64,000 nt of DNA from Arcobacter aquimarinus (GTDB taxonomy: Bacteria; Campylobacterota; Campylobacteria; Campylobacterales; Arcobacteraceae): contig NZ_CP030944.1 of NCBI RefSeq assembly GCF_013177635.1, forward strand, positions 2,232,001 through 2,296,000, written 5' to 3'. Below, in pieces: positions 27,946-39,466 of this stretch. Position numbers and translations under genes: made by a program. Every line of letters begins with the position of its first letter. Position 1 is the stretch's first letter. Below the pieces are notes generated by a model that was given only the letters and a program-made list of their open reading frames with translations, made no database searches and was not told where the DNA came from.

Positions 27946-28971
27946 TTAATCAAAAGATGGTTTTTCAGTCTCTATTGTAGATTCTGGTAATTGTGGATAA
28001 ACAATTTCTGGTTTAGTTCCTTTTAATGCTTTTAAGAATGTAACTATTTCAGCAGCATCAGCATCTGAAATTTGAATTCCTAATTGTACAGAACCCATTT
28101 CTTTAACTGCTTCATTTAATGACCAAATTTGTCCATTATGGAAATATGGAGCTGTTTCAGTAATATTTCTTAAAGTTGGTGTTTTAACCATACCATTAGA
28201 ATCTCCTTTAAAATCACCAACATTTGTAAATTTATATTGAGCTGCTACTTGGAATGGTTGCATAGTTCCACCTAATGCAATACCATTATGACAAGATGTA
28301 CAACCTTTATCTATAAATTTATTTAAACCTTTTTTCTCTTCATCACTTAAAGCTTTTTCATTTCCGTTTAAATAATCGTCGAATCTTGATGGAGTTACCA
28401 ATGTTTTTTCAAAAGTTGCTATTGTTGCAGTAATTTTTTCAAAATCTATTTTTACATCTTTTCCATAAGCACCTTTAAACTCTTCAACATATGTAGGAAT
28501 TGAGTTTATTCTTTGCTCAACTAATGGAGCTGGTGCTGCCATTTCAGGACCTGCTTGAACTGGACCTTGTGCTTGATCAGCTAAATGAGGACTTCTTCCA
28601 TCCCAAAATTGAGCTTTAAAAAACACTGAATTATATACAGTTGGTGAATTTAAATGATGAGGATTTGCTGTCCAACCATGACCAATAGCAGCAGGAACAC
28701 CATCAGCTCCACCTAAAGCTAAATTATGACATGTATTACACGAAATAAGATTACTTTTTGAAAGTCTTGGATCAAAATATAACTTTTTTCCTAATTCAAC
28801 TTTTGCATCTGTAATAGGATCATTTTTATCATCAATTAACTTCATTATTTCTGTTTTTGTTGCAGGAATTGCTTCTAACCCACTTTTTTTTGCTTTTGTT
28901 AACAAAGAACTATCTGCAAATAATGAACTTGCTCCTAAAAGACATACAGCTAAAGATGTAACTAATTTCAT
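27946..28971 (-). CDS. Di-haem cytochrome c peroxidase
   Basis: A periplasmic peroxidase that reduces hydrogen peroxide with electrons from cytochrome c. The 341-aa protein has a signal peptide (residues 1-19, cleavage after LFA) and two haem motifs, CNTCH (78-82) and CTSCH (223-227), in the arrangement of the CcpA/MauG family. The FDPRLSKSNLISC and FWDGRSPHLADQAQGP blocks are typical. It fits a microaerophile that runs a cbb3 oxidase and meets oxidative stress. It appears to be a single-gene transcript with AAGGAG 6 nt before the start. Confidence 0.95.
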   Translation of the reverse strand: MKLVTSLAVCLLGASSLFADSSLLTKAKKSGLEAIPATKTEIMKLIDDKNDPITDAKVELGKKLYFDPRLSKSNLISCNTCHNLALGGADGVPAAIGHGWTANPHHLNSPTVYNSVFFKAQFWDGRSPHLADQAQGPVQAGPEMAAPAPLVEQRINSIPTYVEEFKGAYGKDVKIDFEKITATIATFEKTLVTPSRFDDYLNGNEKALSDEEKKGLNKFIDKGCTSCHNGIALGGTMQPFQVAAQYKFTNVGDFKGDSNGMVKTPTLRNITETAPYFHNGQIWSLNEAVKEMGSVQLGIQISDADAAEIVTFLKALKGTKPEIVYPQLPESTIETEKPSFD

Positions 28972-29119
28972 ATTATCTCCTTCTAATTAAATAATATTAA
29001 CTATAGGATAAATTTTATTAAATGAAAATTAATTTTATACATTTTTTGAATTTTTATTATAAATATATCTTATAATACAAGATAAAAAAACTCCTATTTA
29101 AAGGGATTTTTATGAATTT

Positions 29120-29144
29120 AAACAAGATATTTTTTATCTTGTTT
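29120..29144 (-). terminator. Hairpin downstream of dxs
   Basis: A 10-bp stem AAACAAGATA (29120-29129) with TATCTTGTTT (29135-29144) and a five-base loop, 16 nt after the dxs stop. The T-tract is short, so the terminator call is tentative. Confidence 0.45.
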
Positions 29145-29159
29145 ATAGTTTTTAAAAGA

Positions 29160-30965
29160 TTATTTTATCTTATTAACTAATTGTTCAGGTAGAATTTCAA
29201 GATATTTTTCTATATCTTTTGTATCACCATGTTCTATAAATGAATCAGTATATTCAAAAGATATTATTTGTATATTAAATATTTTTTCTTCATTTAAAAC
29301 TTCTAAAATAGCACTAGCCACTCCAGCTTGTTTTTGTGAATCACTAAATACATACCAAGTATCATACTTTTGAGATAAGTTAATTAACATCTGCTTATCA
29401 ATTGGTTTTACAAATCTCAAATCTAAAACTGTAATATTATCTTTATGTAAAATTTCTGTATCAATAGCTCTTGAAACACCTGCACCATATCCAATAAATA
29501 ATTTATTAGAATTTCCAACTTTTAGTATTTCAGCTTTCCCTAATTCAAATTGAGTTGGAGTATAAATTAAATCTTTAAATGCTCCTCGTGGATATCTAAT
29601 TGCACTTGGACTAGTTAATGTATAAGCAAATTCTAACCCTAATTCTAAAGTTTTATTATCACGTGGAGCAAATAAAATCATATTAGGAATAAATCTTAAA
29701 TAAGAAACATCAAAAGCTCCCTGATGTGTTTCGCCATCATTTCCAACAATTCCTGCCCTATCCATTGCAAAAACAACTGGTAAATTCATTAAACAAACAT
29801 CATGAATTATTTGGTCAAATCCTCTTTGTAAAAAAGTAGAATAAATAGTAATATAAGGTTTAAATCCCTCTTTTGCCATAGCTGCCATTGAAGTAATAGC
29901 ATGTTGTTCAGCAATTGCCACATCCCAAAATCTATTAGGATATTTATCTATTAATTTATTTATTCCTGTGCCACTTGGCATAGCAGCTGTTACACCTACA
30001 ATATTGTCATATTTTTGTGCTAATTCACATAAAGCATCAGCAAAAACAGCTGTTGCAGCTTTTGGTGTAGCTTTTTTTACAAAAGCTCCATCTTCTACAT
30101 TAAATGGTCCTACTCCATGCCAGTGTTCATGTTGACCTTCAGCTATTTTATAGCCTTTCCCTTTTACAGTTCTTGCATGAACAATTACGGGTTTTCCCAT
30201 AGCTTTAGCAATTTGTAATGTATCAATAATTTCAGCTATATCATGTCCATCAATAGGACCTATATAATCTATTCCCATCTCTTCAAATAAAATTCCAGGA
30301 GTTATAAGTTTCATAGCTTCTTCCATTCTTTTTGCTATATATGTTGTTCCTTCCGGCATATTTTTTTTAATGAACTTATCAACTTTTGTCTTAAAACCTT
30401 GATAATATTTTCCAGCAAGTAATTTAGAAAGATATTTAGAAATAGCACCTATTGGTTTCGCAATAGACATTTCATTGTCATTTAAAATAATAACAACGGG
30501 AAGTTTTAAATCACCTAATTCATTTAGTGCTTCATAAACCATACCTGCCGTCATTGAACCATCTCCAATCATAACAATCGGAACTCTATTTTCTTTTTTT
30601 AATTCTATAGCTTTTGCAGCACCTACGGCTAATGAAATTGATGTTGAACTATGACCTGCAACAAAATAATCAGCAGGACTCTCTTTTGGTTTCGTAAAAC
30701 CACTAAGTCCTCCAAATTGTCTTATAGTTTCAAACTCTTCCCATCTTCCTGTTAAGAGTTTGTGAGGATAGCATTGATGAGAAACATCAAATATAAAAGG
30801 ATCACTATAAGCATCAAATACATAATGCATTCCTAGAGTTAACTCAACAGCCCCAAGGGTAGAAGAAAAATGCCCTCCCTTCCTTGATACCACATCAATA
30901 ATCCTATCTCTTATCTCTTGTGATAGTGTTTCTAACTCTTTTAATGATTTATCTTTTATATCCAT
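29160..30965 (-). CDS. dxs: 1-deoxy-D-xylulose-5-phosphate synthase
   Basis: Thiamine-dependent condensation of pyruvate and glyceraldehyde 3-phosphate, the first step of the MEP isoprenoid pathway (ispE is also in the window). The 601-aa protein has the thiamine motif GDGSMTAGMVYEALN, the N-terminal HFSSTLGAVELT and HEHWHGVGPF substrate loops, and the transketolase pyrimidine-binding region YSTFLQRGFDQIIHD. I chose ATG 30965, which gives the usual start MDIKDKSLKEL; an in-frame TTG at 30974 is an alternative. It is the last gene of lysA-pheA-hisC-dxs. Confidence 0.96.
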   Translation of the reverse strand: MDIKDKSLKELETLSQEIRDRIIDVVSRKGGHFSSTLGAVELTLGMHYVFDAYSDPFIFDVSHQCYPHKLLTGRWEEFETIRQFGGLSGFTKPKESPADYFVAGHSSTSISLAVGAAKAIELKKENRVPIVMIGDGSMTAGMVYEALNELGDLKLPVVIILNDNEMSIAKPIGAISKYLSKLLAGKYYQGFKTKVDKFIKKNMPEGTTYIAKRMEEAMKLITPGILFEEMGIDYIGPIDGHDIAEIIDTLQIAKAMGKPVIVHARTVKGKGYKIAEGQHEHWHGVGPFNVEDGAFVKKATPKAATAVFADALCELAQKYDNIVGVTAAMPSGTGINKLIDKYPNRFWDVAIAEQHAITSMAAMAKEGFKPYITIYSTFLQRGFDQIIHDVCLMNLPVVFAMDRAGIVGNDGETHQGAFDVSYLRFIPNMILFAPRDNKTLELGLEFAYTLTSPSAIRYPRGAFKDLIYTPTQFELGKAEILKVGNSNKLFIGYGAGVSRAIDTEILHKDNITVLDLRFVKPIDKQMLINLSQKYDTWYVFSDSQKQAGVASAILEVLNEEKIFNIQIISFEYTDSFIEHGDTKDIEKYLEILPEQLVNKIK

Positions 30966-30977
30966 TTTTTTCAAACT

Positions 30978-32084
30978 TTATTTTAAATTTTGTAATACTT
31001 CATCTAATTGTTCAAATACTTTTGTATTTTGTTCATTTCTTCCAATTGTAATTCTAATTGCATTTTGACCGTAACCTGTTAAGTCTCTTACAATTACTCC
31101 TCTTTCAAGAAGTTTTTGTGCAACTGTTTTTGATACAAATTTATCACCAAATTTAATAGTAATAAAATTTGTATAAGATGGAATATATTCAAATCCTTTA
31201 CTTATTGCATACTCTTCATATCTTTTCATCTCTTCAAAGTTTTTAGCAATACAAGTATTCACAAATTCTTCATCTTTTAATGCTTCAATAGCTGCTGCTA
31301 AAGTTAAAGTTGTTATATTAAAAGGAGCTCTTAGTTTATATAATGTATTAATAATTTCAGGTTGAGCAATACCATATCCAACTCTCATTCCTCCAAGAGC
31401 ATAAGCTTTTGAAAAAGTTCCTAAATATATTGCATTTGGGAAATTTGCTATTAAATCTTTTGCAACAATTCTTTTTTTCTCATCTTTAAAAGAAGCATAC
31501 TCTTGATAAGCCCCATCAACAACAACTAAAGTTTCTTTATCAACTGTTTCTAAAAATGCATAAACATCATCTTTGTCTAAACATTCACCTAATGGATTAT
31601 TAGGTAAACATAAAAAGATAACATCTGCACCATGTTCTTTATAAAGCTTTGAAAATTGTTCTAAATTATGTTGATCATCATCAGTTTTAATAATTTTGGC
31701 ACCTGTTTGTTTTCCATAAATTTCATACATTGCAAAAGTAGTTTTTGCCATTAAAATTTTAGAATCTTTTTCACATTTTGCATGTACGCAATACTCTAAA
31801 ATTTGATCACTTCCTGAACCAACAATCACATGTTTATTTGTCACATCAAATTTTTTTGCCAATGCTTCTTTTAATTCATACATTGAATCATCAGGATAAA
31901 CAAACATATTTTTAGCTAATTCTTGAATCTTTTCAATAACTTTTGGACTTGTTCCATAAGGATTTTCATTTGAAGCCAATTTTATAACATCTTTTGGATT
32001 TACTCCATACTCTCTCACAACCAATTCAATAGGTTTTCCCGCTTCATAAGTTGTAACATTTTCTAATACTTGATTAAATTGCAT
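30978..32084 (-). CDS. hisC: Histidinol-phosphate aminotransferase
   Basis: A PLP-dependent class I/II aminotransferase of histidine synthesis that, in Campylobacterota, may also act on aromatic keto acids. The 368-aa protein has the N-terminal [13 protein letters not shown], the PLP-binding NNPLGE and the Schiff-base lysine in [15 protein letters not shown]. Position after pheA and lysA, far from other his genes, fits the second role, but that is inference. It lies 20 nt downstream of pheA. Confidence 0.93.
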   Translation of the reverse strand: MQFNQVLENVTTYEAGKPIELVVREYGVNPKDVIKLASNENPYGTSPKVIEKIQELAKNMFVYPDDSMYELKEALAKKFDVTNKHVIVGSGSDQILEYCVHAKCEKDSKILMAKTTFAMYEIYGKQTGAKIIKTDDDQHNLEQFSKLYKEHGADVIFLCLPNNPLGECLDKDDVYAFLETVDKETLVVVDGAYQEYASFKDEKKRIVAKDLIANFPNAIYLGTFSKAYALGGMRVGYGIAQPEIINTLYKLRAPFNITTLTLAAAIEALKDEEFVNTCIAKNFEEMKRYEEYAISKGFEYIPSYTNFITIKFGDKFVSKTVAQKLLERGVIVRDLTGYGQNAIRITIGRNEQNTKVFEQLDEVLQNLK

Positions 32085-32104
32085 TTACTTTTCCTATTTT
32101 TATA

Positions 32105-33184
32105 TTAAATATCATTAATTTCTTTTACATATGATCCTAAAACTTTAACACTATTTGTGTGTTTTTGTAGGACTTTTTTAACATTTTCATCGTCTTTATG
32201 ACCATCAAAGTCAATAAAAAATATCGAATTTCCTTCAACAATATGAGATTTTATTTTAGTAAGATTAATTCCGGCTTTATTAAAATCTGTTAAAAATTCT
32301 ACTAAAATACCTTGCCTATCAGGGAATTTTACCAATATTGAAGTCTTATCATTTCCACTTGGTGCATTTTCAAAATCACTAATTATAAAAAATCTTGTTT
32401 TATTGTTATCTTTATCTTCTATATTTTCAAATAAAATTGGAAGATTATGTAATTTTGCTCCAACATGAGGACAAATAGCTGCACTTCCCTCTTCATTTGC
32501 TGCAATTTTTGCAGCTTTTGTTGTTGATTCTATTGGAATAAGTTCTACTTCATCCAAACCAAAATTTGTCAAAAATCTTCTACATTGTTCAAATGCAATA
32601 TCTTTTGAATATATCTTTTTTATGTCACTTACTTTATCACATTTTGTAGATAGTGTATGATGAATATCAAGAACAACTTCTGCAATAATTTTTAAATTAT
32701 AATTACTTAAACAATTGATTGTATCTGTTACTATTCCATTTGATGAATTTTCAATTGGAACTACACCAAATTTTACTTTTTTTGTATGTACTTCTCTAAA
32801 AACACCTTTTATAGAACTAATTGCAATATATGAACTCATCGCTCCAAATCTAGCTTCCGCAGCTTGATGAGTAAAACTTCCTTCAGGTCCTAAATAACCA
32901 ATATTTTCAGGTAACTCTAAATTTCTTGAAATAGCAAATATTTCTAAAAATAAAGCTTCTATTGCACTTCTATTTAATAAACCATTTTTTTGTTTATTGA
33001 TTTCTTCTAATCTATCAATAATAGCTTTTTCTCTTTCAGGTCTGTAGATTGCTCCTCCGCTTTTTGCTTTTAAAGCACCTACCTTGTGAACAACCCTCAT
33101 TCTTTGATTTATTAAATCCAAAAGTTCATTATCTATTGAATCTAATTGATTTCTTAGTTCTAATAATCCATCTTCGTTATTCAT
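32105..33184 (-). CDS. pheA: Bifunctional chorismate mutase/prephenate dehydratase
   Basis: Converts chorismate to prephenate and then to phenylpyruvate for phenylalanine. The 359-aa protein has an N-terminal AroQ-type mutase (about residues 4-90, LRNQLDSIDNELLDLINQRM), a prephenate dehydratase domain (about 95-275, GYLGPEGSFTHQAA and NKTRFFI) and a C-terminal ACT domain (about 280-355) for feedback control. ATG 33184 is chosen because AAGG lies 7 nt before it; the in-frame TTG at 33190 sits too close to that site. It follows lysA after 9 nt. Confidence 0.95.
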   Translation of the reverse strand: MNNEDGLLELRNQLDSIDNELLDLINQRMRVVHKVGALKAKSGGAIYRPEREKAIIDRLEEINKQKNGLLNRSAIEALFLEIFAISRNLELPENIGYLGPEGSFTHQAAEARFGAMSSYIAISSIKGVFREVHTKKVKFGVVPIENSSNGIVTDTINCLSNYNLKIIAEVVLDIHHTLSTKCDKVSDIKKIYSKDIAFEQCRRFLTNFGLDEVELIPIESTTKAAKIAANEEGSAAICPHVGAKLHNLPILFENIEDKDNNKTRFFIISDFENAPSGNDKTSILVKFPDRQGILVEFLTDFNKAGINLTKIKSHIVEGNSIFFIDFDGHKDDENVKKVLQKHTNSVKVLGSYVKEINDI

Positions 33185-33193
33185 TAACAAGCC

Positions 33194-34402
33194 TTATTTT
33201 ATAAACTCTTCTTCTAAAGCAATAATATCTTCAAAAGTCTCTCTTCTTCTAATTAATCTGTCTTTACCATTTTCAATAGCTATCTCTGCAACTTTACCTC
33301 TTGTGTTATAGTTACTTGCCATTGTAAAACCATAAGCACCTGCACTGTAAATTGCAACTAAATCATTATGTTCAGTTTTTGGCAATTCAATATTTTTTGC
33401 AAAAAAGTCTCCACTTTCACAAACAGGACCTACAAGATTACAATCAGAGAATTCTTTATTATCATTTAAAACTTCAATTCTATGATAAGCATTATATAAT
33501 GATGGTCTAATTAAATCATTCATGGCACCATCAACAATAACAAATCTTTTATTTCCATTTACTTTTTCATATAAAACTTTTGTTACAAATGTTCCAGCAT
33601 TACCAACCATAAATCTTCCTGGCTCACAAACTACAGTTATATCTAATCCAAACATTGTTTCCAAAACAGATTGTGCATATTCATTTGTATCAATCAAAGT
33701 TTCATCTTTATAAACAATACCTAATCCTCCACCGATATCCATAAATGAAAGTTCAATTTTTATTGCTTTTAAATTTCTTACTAAATCTGCAATAATTTTT
33801 ACTGATTCTTTAATTGGCTGTAGTTGTGTTAACTGTGAACCAATATGACAATGAATTCCAACTGGGTCAAGATTTTCAGAGTTTTTACATTGAATATACA
33901 TTCTTTTTGCTGTATCAATATCAACTCCAAATTTATTTTCATGAAGTCCTGTAGAAATATATGGATGTGTTTTTGGGTCAATATTTGGATTAACTCTAAT
34001 AGAAATTCTTGCAACTTTTCCTAATTCTTTAGCAATAATTTCAACTCTTTGTAATTCAGCATCACTTTCAACATTAATCATTAAAATATCTAATTCCAAA
34101 GCTTGTCTTATTTCATCATCAATTTTTCCAACACCTGAAAAAATAATTTTATATGCAGGAATTCCAACTTTTAAAGCACGTTTAACTTCTCCAATAGAAA
34201 CGCAATCAGCTCCAGCTCCAAGATTTGCCAAATGTTTAATAACACTTAAATTTGAATTTGCTTTAACAGCATAAGCAATCAAAGATTTTCTTGCTCTAAA
34301 TGCACCTTTTAACTCTTCATATTGATTTGTAATGTGGTCAAAATCATAAACATAATAAGGTGTTTGGTATTTATTAGCTAACTCTTTAAAATTTATATTC
34401 AT
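33194..34402 (-). CDS. lysA: Diaminopimelate decarboxylase
   Basis: The last step of lysine synthesis: decarboxylation of meso-diaminopimelate by a PLP fold III enzyme. The 402-aa protein has the PLP lysine in YAVKANSN (about residues 44-51), HCHIGSQ, the phosphate-binding GGGLGI, and the C-terminal VCEPGRF and GPVCESGD motifs. It is first in the operon lysA-pheA-hisC-dxs. A 134-bp palindrome lies between it and fabI, which is on the same strand upstream. Confidence 0.97.
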   Translation of the reverse strand: MNINFKELANKYQTPYYVYDFDHITNQYEELKGAFRARKSLIAYAVKANSNLSVIKHLANLGAGADCVSIGEVKRALKVGIPAYKIIFSGVGKIDDEIRQALELDILMINVESDAELQRVEIIAKELGKVARISIRVNPNIDPKTHPYISTGLHENKFGVDIDTAKRMYIQCKNSENLDPVGIHCHIGSQLTQLQPIKESVKIIADLVRNLKAIKIELSFMDIGGGLGIVYKDETLIDTNEYAQSVLETMFGLDITVVCEPGRFMVGNAGTFVTKVLYEKVNGNKRFVIVDGAMNDLIRPSLYNAYHRIEVLNDNKEFSDCNLVGPVCESGDFFAKNIELPKTEHNDLVAIYSAGAYGFTMASNYNTRGKVAEIAIENGKDRLIRRRETFEDIIALEEEFIK

Positions 34403-34491
34403 TATTGTAATTATCCTATATTTAAAATTTTAATTTAAAATTTCATTAAATTTAAAAGTAAAATTTTATTAATTCTAATCTCTTAAAAAAC

Positions 34492-34623
34492 AGTCAAAAA
34501 GTGTGAGATTTTGAGTGAAGTTCAAGGCGGAAAAAAAATTTTAAATAGGAGCTTACAAATGTAAGTGAATATTTAAAATTTCTCCTTCAACGCAGAAATT
34601 CGCCAAAAGCTTACGCTTATTGA

Positions 34624-34625
<2 letters not shown>
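34492..34625. repeat. 134-bp imperfect palindrome (REP/MITE-like) between fabI and lysA
   Basis: The element is symmetric about 34558/34559. Its ends AGTCA and TGACT, the AATTTTAAAT block at 34539-34548 and its partner at 34569-34578, and the central CTTACA-AA-TGTAAG (34552-34565) all pair; other positions are mismatches or G-U pairs. The outer arms (about 34492-34518 with 34599-34625) also pair well. It reaches into the fabI stop codon. I see no second copy in this window. Its origin (mobile palindrome or large terminator) is not resolved. Confidence 0.8.
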
Positions 34626-36159
<1,534 letters not shown>

Positions 36160-36160
<1 letters not shown>

Positions 36161-37362
36161 TAGTTATCTTCCTCTATAACTAATGCTTTTACACCAGGTA
36201 ATACTTTTCCTTCAATTAACTCTAAAGAAGCTCCTCCACCTGTAGAAATAAATGTCATATCTTCTTCATCACCTGTAATTCTTACAAGATCAGCAGTATC
36301 TCCACCACCAACTACTGTTGTTGCATAAGAGCTTGCAACAGCATGAGAAACTTTTGTACTTCCTTTTGCAAATCTATCCATTTCATAAACACCCATTGGT
36401 CCATTCCATAAAATAGTATTTGCATCTGCTAAAGCTTCATTAAATAATAAAGCTGATGCAGGTCCAATATCTAATCCCATCCAACTTTTTGGCATCTCTT
36501 GAATCGTAACAATTTTTGCATTTGCTTCTGCATCAAAAGCTTCAGCAGCAACTATATCAACAGGTAAATATAATTTAACTCCCAACTCTTTCGCTTCTTC
36601 CATAATTTTAATAGCTTCAGGAATTAAGTCCTCTTCAACTAAAGATTTTCCTATTTCATGACCTAAAGCTTTTAAAAATGTAAATGCCATTCCTCCACCA
36701 ATAATTATTTTATCAACTTTTGGTACAAGATTATAAAGAGCTTCTAATTTTCCAGATACCTTTGAACCACCAACAATAGCAACAAAAGGTCTTTTTGGAT
36801 TATGAATTATATGATGAAAAAATTTAATCTCTTTTGCCATCAAAAATCCAGCAGCTTTATGCTCTAAATCAAAATGTTTAGAAATACCTTCTACAGAAGC
36901 ATGAGCTCTATGTGAAACTCCAAAAGCATCATTGATATAAACTTCAGCCATTGAAGCTAATTTTGCACATAACTCTTCATCATTTTTAGTTTCACCAGCT
37001 TCAAATCTCATATTTTCTAAAAGTAAAATTTCACCAGCTTTCAAATCTTTTGCCATGTTTAATGTTTCATCGCAAACAACATTTGGAGCCATTTTAATAT
37101 CTTGTTTTAAAAGAATATGTAATCTTTTTGCAATAGGAGCTAAAGAATATTTTTCTTCAAATCCACCCTTTGGTCTTCCAAAATGAGAAGCTAATATAAC
37201 AGAACAGTCATTATCAATACAATATCTTATAGTATTTAAAGCACTTCTAATTCTTCTATCATCAGTAATATTATTGTATTCATCCATTGGAACATTAAAA
37301 TCACATCTTATAAATACTTTTTTTCCAGCTATATCAATATTTTTAATCTCTTGTAGTTTCAC
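36160..37362 (-). CDS. pgk: Phosphoglycerate kinase
   Basis: Transfers phosphate between 1,3-bisphosphoglycerate and ADP. The 400-aa protein has the N-domain [10 protein letters not shown] and ASHFGRPKG motifs, [11 protein letters not shown], the nucleotide-binding [12 protein letters not shown], and the C-terminal [10 protein letters not shown] and [11 protein letters not shown] loops. It is 15 nt downstream of gap and overlaps tpiA by one base, giving the gap-pgk-tpiA-fabI operon. Confidence 0.97.
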
Positions 37363-37377
37363 TTATTTTCCTTTATA

Positions 37378-38373
37378 TTATTTAGTTGCTACTAAAACAC
37401 CTAAATCTACCAATCTTGTTGAGTATCCCCACTCATTATCATACCAAGAAAGAACTTTTACCATATTTTTGTCAATTACTTGAATAGTGTCTAAAGGTAC
37501 AACTGTTGATAATGTTTCTCCTATAAAATCACTACTTACTCTATACTCATCATCAATACCTAAAATTCCTTTTAAATTACCATTTGCTGCTTCTTTGAAT
37601 GCTGTGCAAACTTCTTCTAAAGTTACTTCTTTTTTTAATGTTACAGTTAAATCAACCAAAGAAACATCAGCAGTTGGAACTCTTATTGCTTGACCATTTA
37701 ATTTACCATTTAAATGAGGCATAACTTTTCCAATAGCTTTTGCAGCACCTGTACTTGCAGGAGTAAGGTTCATAGCTCCAGCTCTTCCTTTTCTTGCATC
37801 TTTTTTATCTTTAGCATCTAAAATAGGTTGAGAACTTGTATAAGCGTGAATAGTAGTCATTAAACCTTTTTCTATTCCAAAAACATCATCTAATACACGA
37901 GCAACTGGTGCTAATCCATTTGTAGTACAAGAAGCATTTGAAACTATTGTTTCTCCTGCATATTTATCCTCATTAGCTCCAATTACAAAAGTTGGTGTGT
38001 CATCTTTTGCAGGTGCACTCATAACTACTTTTTTTACACCATTATCTATATAGGCTTGCACAGATTCTTTTGTTAAGAATGCTCCTGTACACTCTAAAAC
38101 AACTTGTGCTCCATATGTAGCAAAATCTAATTTTGATGGCTCTCTCTCATTTAAAAGTTTAGCTTTATCTTTACCAATATAAATATATCCTTCTTTAACT
38201 TTTACATCATTTCTAGTTCCATGAACAGTATCATACTTAAGATTATATTGAATCATTTCTTCACTACCACTAGCATTTACAGCAACTAATTCTACATCAT
38301 TTCTATCAGCTATAATTCTAGCTACACATCTTCCTATTCTTCCCAAACCATTAATTGCAACTTTAACAGCCAT
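37378..38373 (-). CDS. gap: Glyceraldehyde-3-phosphate dehydrogenase, type I
   Basis: NAD-dependent oxidation of glyceraldehyde 3-phosphate in glycolysis and gluconeogenesis. The 331-aa protein has the NAD-binding INGLGRIGRCVAR, the catalytic cysteine in SNASCTTNGLAPVA (about residue 151) and the C-terminal SWYDNEWGYS. It leads the operon gap-pgk-tpiA-fabI and is divergent from nadD across 91 bp, which must hold both promoters. Confidence 0.97.
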   Translation of the reverse strand: MAVKVAINGLGRIGRCVARIIADRNDVELVAVNASGSEEMIQYNLKYDTVHGTRNDVKVKEGYIYIGKDKAKLLNEREPSKLDFATYGAQVVLECTGAFLTKESVQAYIDNGVKKVVMSAPAKDDTPTFVIGANEDKYAGETIVSNASCTTNGLAPVARVLDDVFGIEKGLMTTIHAYTSSQPILDAKDKKDARKGRAGAMNLTPASTGAAKAIGKVMPHLNGKLNGQAIRVPTADVSLVDLTVTLKKEVTLEEVCTAFKEAANGNLKGILGIDDEYRVSSDFIGETLSTVVPLDTIQVIDKNMVKVLSWYDNEWGYSTRLVDLGVLVATK

Positions 38374-38464
38374 TATATTCCCTTTTGTATAAATCTAAAT
38401 TGTAGATATTTTATCGAAAAATTGCTATAATAATATTTAAGTATATTACAAAGGTTTTAAATAG

Positions 38465-39013
38465 GTGCGAATTGCAATATTTGGTGGTAGTTTTGACCCA
38501 GTTCATATAGGTCATAAAGCTATTGTAAAAACAGCTTTAAGTGAACTAAATATTGATAAATTAATTGTTGTTCCAACTTATTTAAATCCCTTTAAAAAAA
38601 GTTTTTATTTAAAACCTCAGACTAGATTAAAGTTATTAAAAAAAGTTTTTAATAATTTTGAAAAAGTTGATATTTGTGATTATGAAGTAAATAAAGAAAA
38701 ATTAAGCTACAGTTTTGATACAGTAAGTTATTTAAAAAAATTGTATTCTACAAATAAAATATATTTTATTTTAGGAGAAGATAATTTAAAAAATTTAGAT
38801 AAATGGTATAAAATTGAAGAATTAAAAACTTTAGTAGAATTTGTAGTTGTTACAAGAAATGGTTTTAAGTCTAAAAGAACTGAAAAATTCAAGATTTTGG
38901 ATATAGATATAAATATTAGTTCTAGCTTATTAAGAGAAAATATGAATTTAGACTATATTCCGATTGAAATTAAAAATGATATATTAAATATTAGAAAAGG
39001 TAAAAGTTTTTGA
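38465..39013 (+). CDS. nadD: Nicotinate-nucleotide adenylyltransferase
   Basis: Adenylates nicotinate mononucleotide in NAD synthesis. The 182-aa protein has the N-terminal nucleotidyltransferase motif GGSFDPVHIGH (residues 6-16) and the C-terminal ISSSLLREN, equivalent to ISSTxIR. Start GTG 38465 gives the canonical MRIAIFGG. It overlaps rsfS by 4 nt. The nadD-rsfS pair is common in bacteria. Confidence 0.95.
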   Translation: MRIAIFGGSFDPVHIGHKAIVKTALSELNIDKLIVVPTYLNPFKKSFYLKPQTRLKLLKKVFNNFEKVDICDYEVNKEKLSYSFDTVSYLKKLYSTNKIYFILGEDNLKNLDKWYKIEELKTLVEFVVVTRNGFKSKRTEKFKILDIDINISSSLLRENMNLDYIPIEIKNDILNIRKGKSF

Positions 39014-39336
39014 ATACAAGATTAGAAAACATAAAAAAAATACTAGATGAAAAAAAAGCGGAAAATATAGAAATTATTGATTTAACATCAAAAGACTATA
39101 TTGTTGATTATGTTGTAATTGCAACAACATTAAATCCAAAACATGGTTTTGCACTATTAAATTACTTAAAAACAGACCTTAAACCTCAAGGTGAAGAGTT
39201 TTTAAGAGTAGATGAAGATGATGATTGGACAATCATTGATTTAGGCGATATTTTTATTCATTTAATAAGCGAAAAATATAGAATAAAATATTCATTAGAA
39301 GAATTTTTATCTACTATTGGTACTAAAGAAGTATAA
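39010..39336 (+). CDS. rsfS: Ribosome silencing factor RsfS
   Basis: Binds ribosomal protein L14 and blocks subunit joining under starvation. The 108-aa protein has the Iojap/RsfS fold signature IIDLTSKDYIVDYVVIATTLNPKH and the C-terminal DDDWTIIDLGDIFIHLISEKYR. Start TTG 39010 lies in the nadD stop region (4-nt overlap), behind an AGAAAAGG site. The next gene on the other strand is the 39-codon frame that follows argS. Confidence 0.93.
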   Translation: MNTRLENIKKILDEKKAENIEIIDLTSKDYIVDYVVIATTLNPKHGFALLNYLKTDLKPQGEEFLRVDEDDDWTIIDLGDIFIHLISEKYRIKYSLEEFLSTIGTKEV

Positions 39337-39339
39337 AAA

Positions 39340-39355
39340 GGAGAGTCTACTCTCC
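39340..39355 (-). terminator. Intrinsic terminator after the argS unit
   Basis: A 6-7-bp GGAGAGT/ACTCTCC hairpin with a 2-4-nt loop. On the minus strand it is followed by CTTTTTATAC, a T-run that suits termination of the argS transcript. The stop codon of the 39-codon frame lies inside the hairpin. Confidence 0.6.
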
Positions 39356-39466
39356 CCCTCTTAAGATTTTATTGTAATTAGATGTAGCATCTCTTGCTCC
39401 ACCCATGTTACCAGTGTAGATTGCATAAGCCACAATAATAACAAAGATGCCTATTACCCATTTCAT
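39347..39466 (-). CDS. 39-aa small membrane peptide coupled to argS
   Basis: A short gene whose ATG (39466) overlaps the argS stop by one base (TAATG), with AAGGAG 9 nt before the start inside the argS end. The peptide starts MKWVIGIFVIIVAYAIYTGN: a single membrane helix (about residues 2-18) then a polar tail with ARDATSNYNKILRGGE. It resembles in design the 30-aa peptide in the cco operon (MEKIIGILLVV...), with a lysine-starting helix followed by a Y/G break. Function unknown; no family recognised. Confidence 0.6.
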   Translation of the reverse strand: MKWVIGIFVIIVAYAIYTGNMGGARDATSNYNKILRGGE

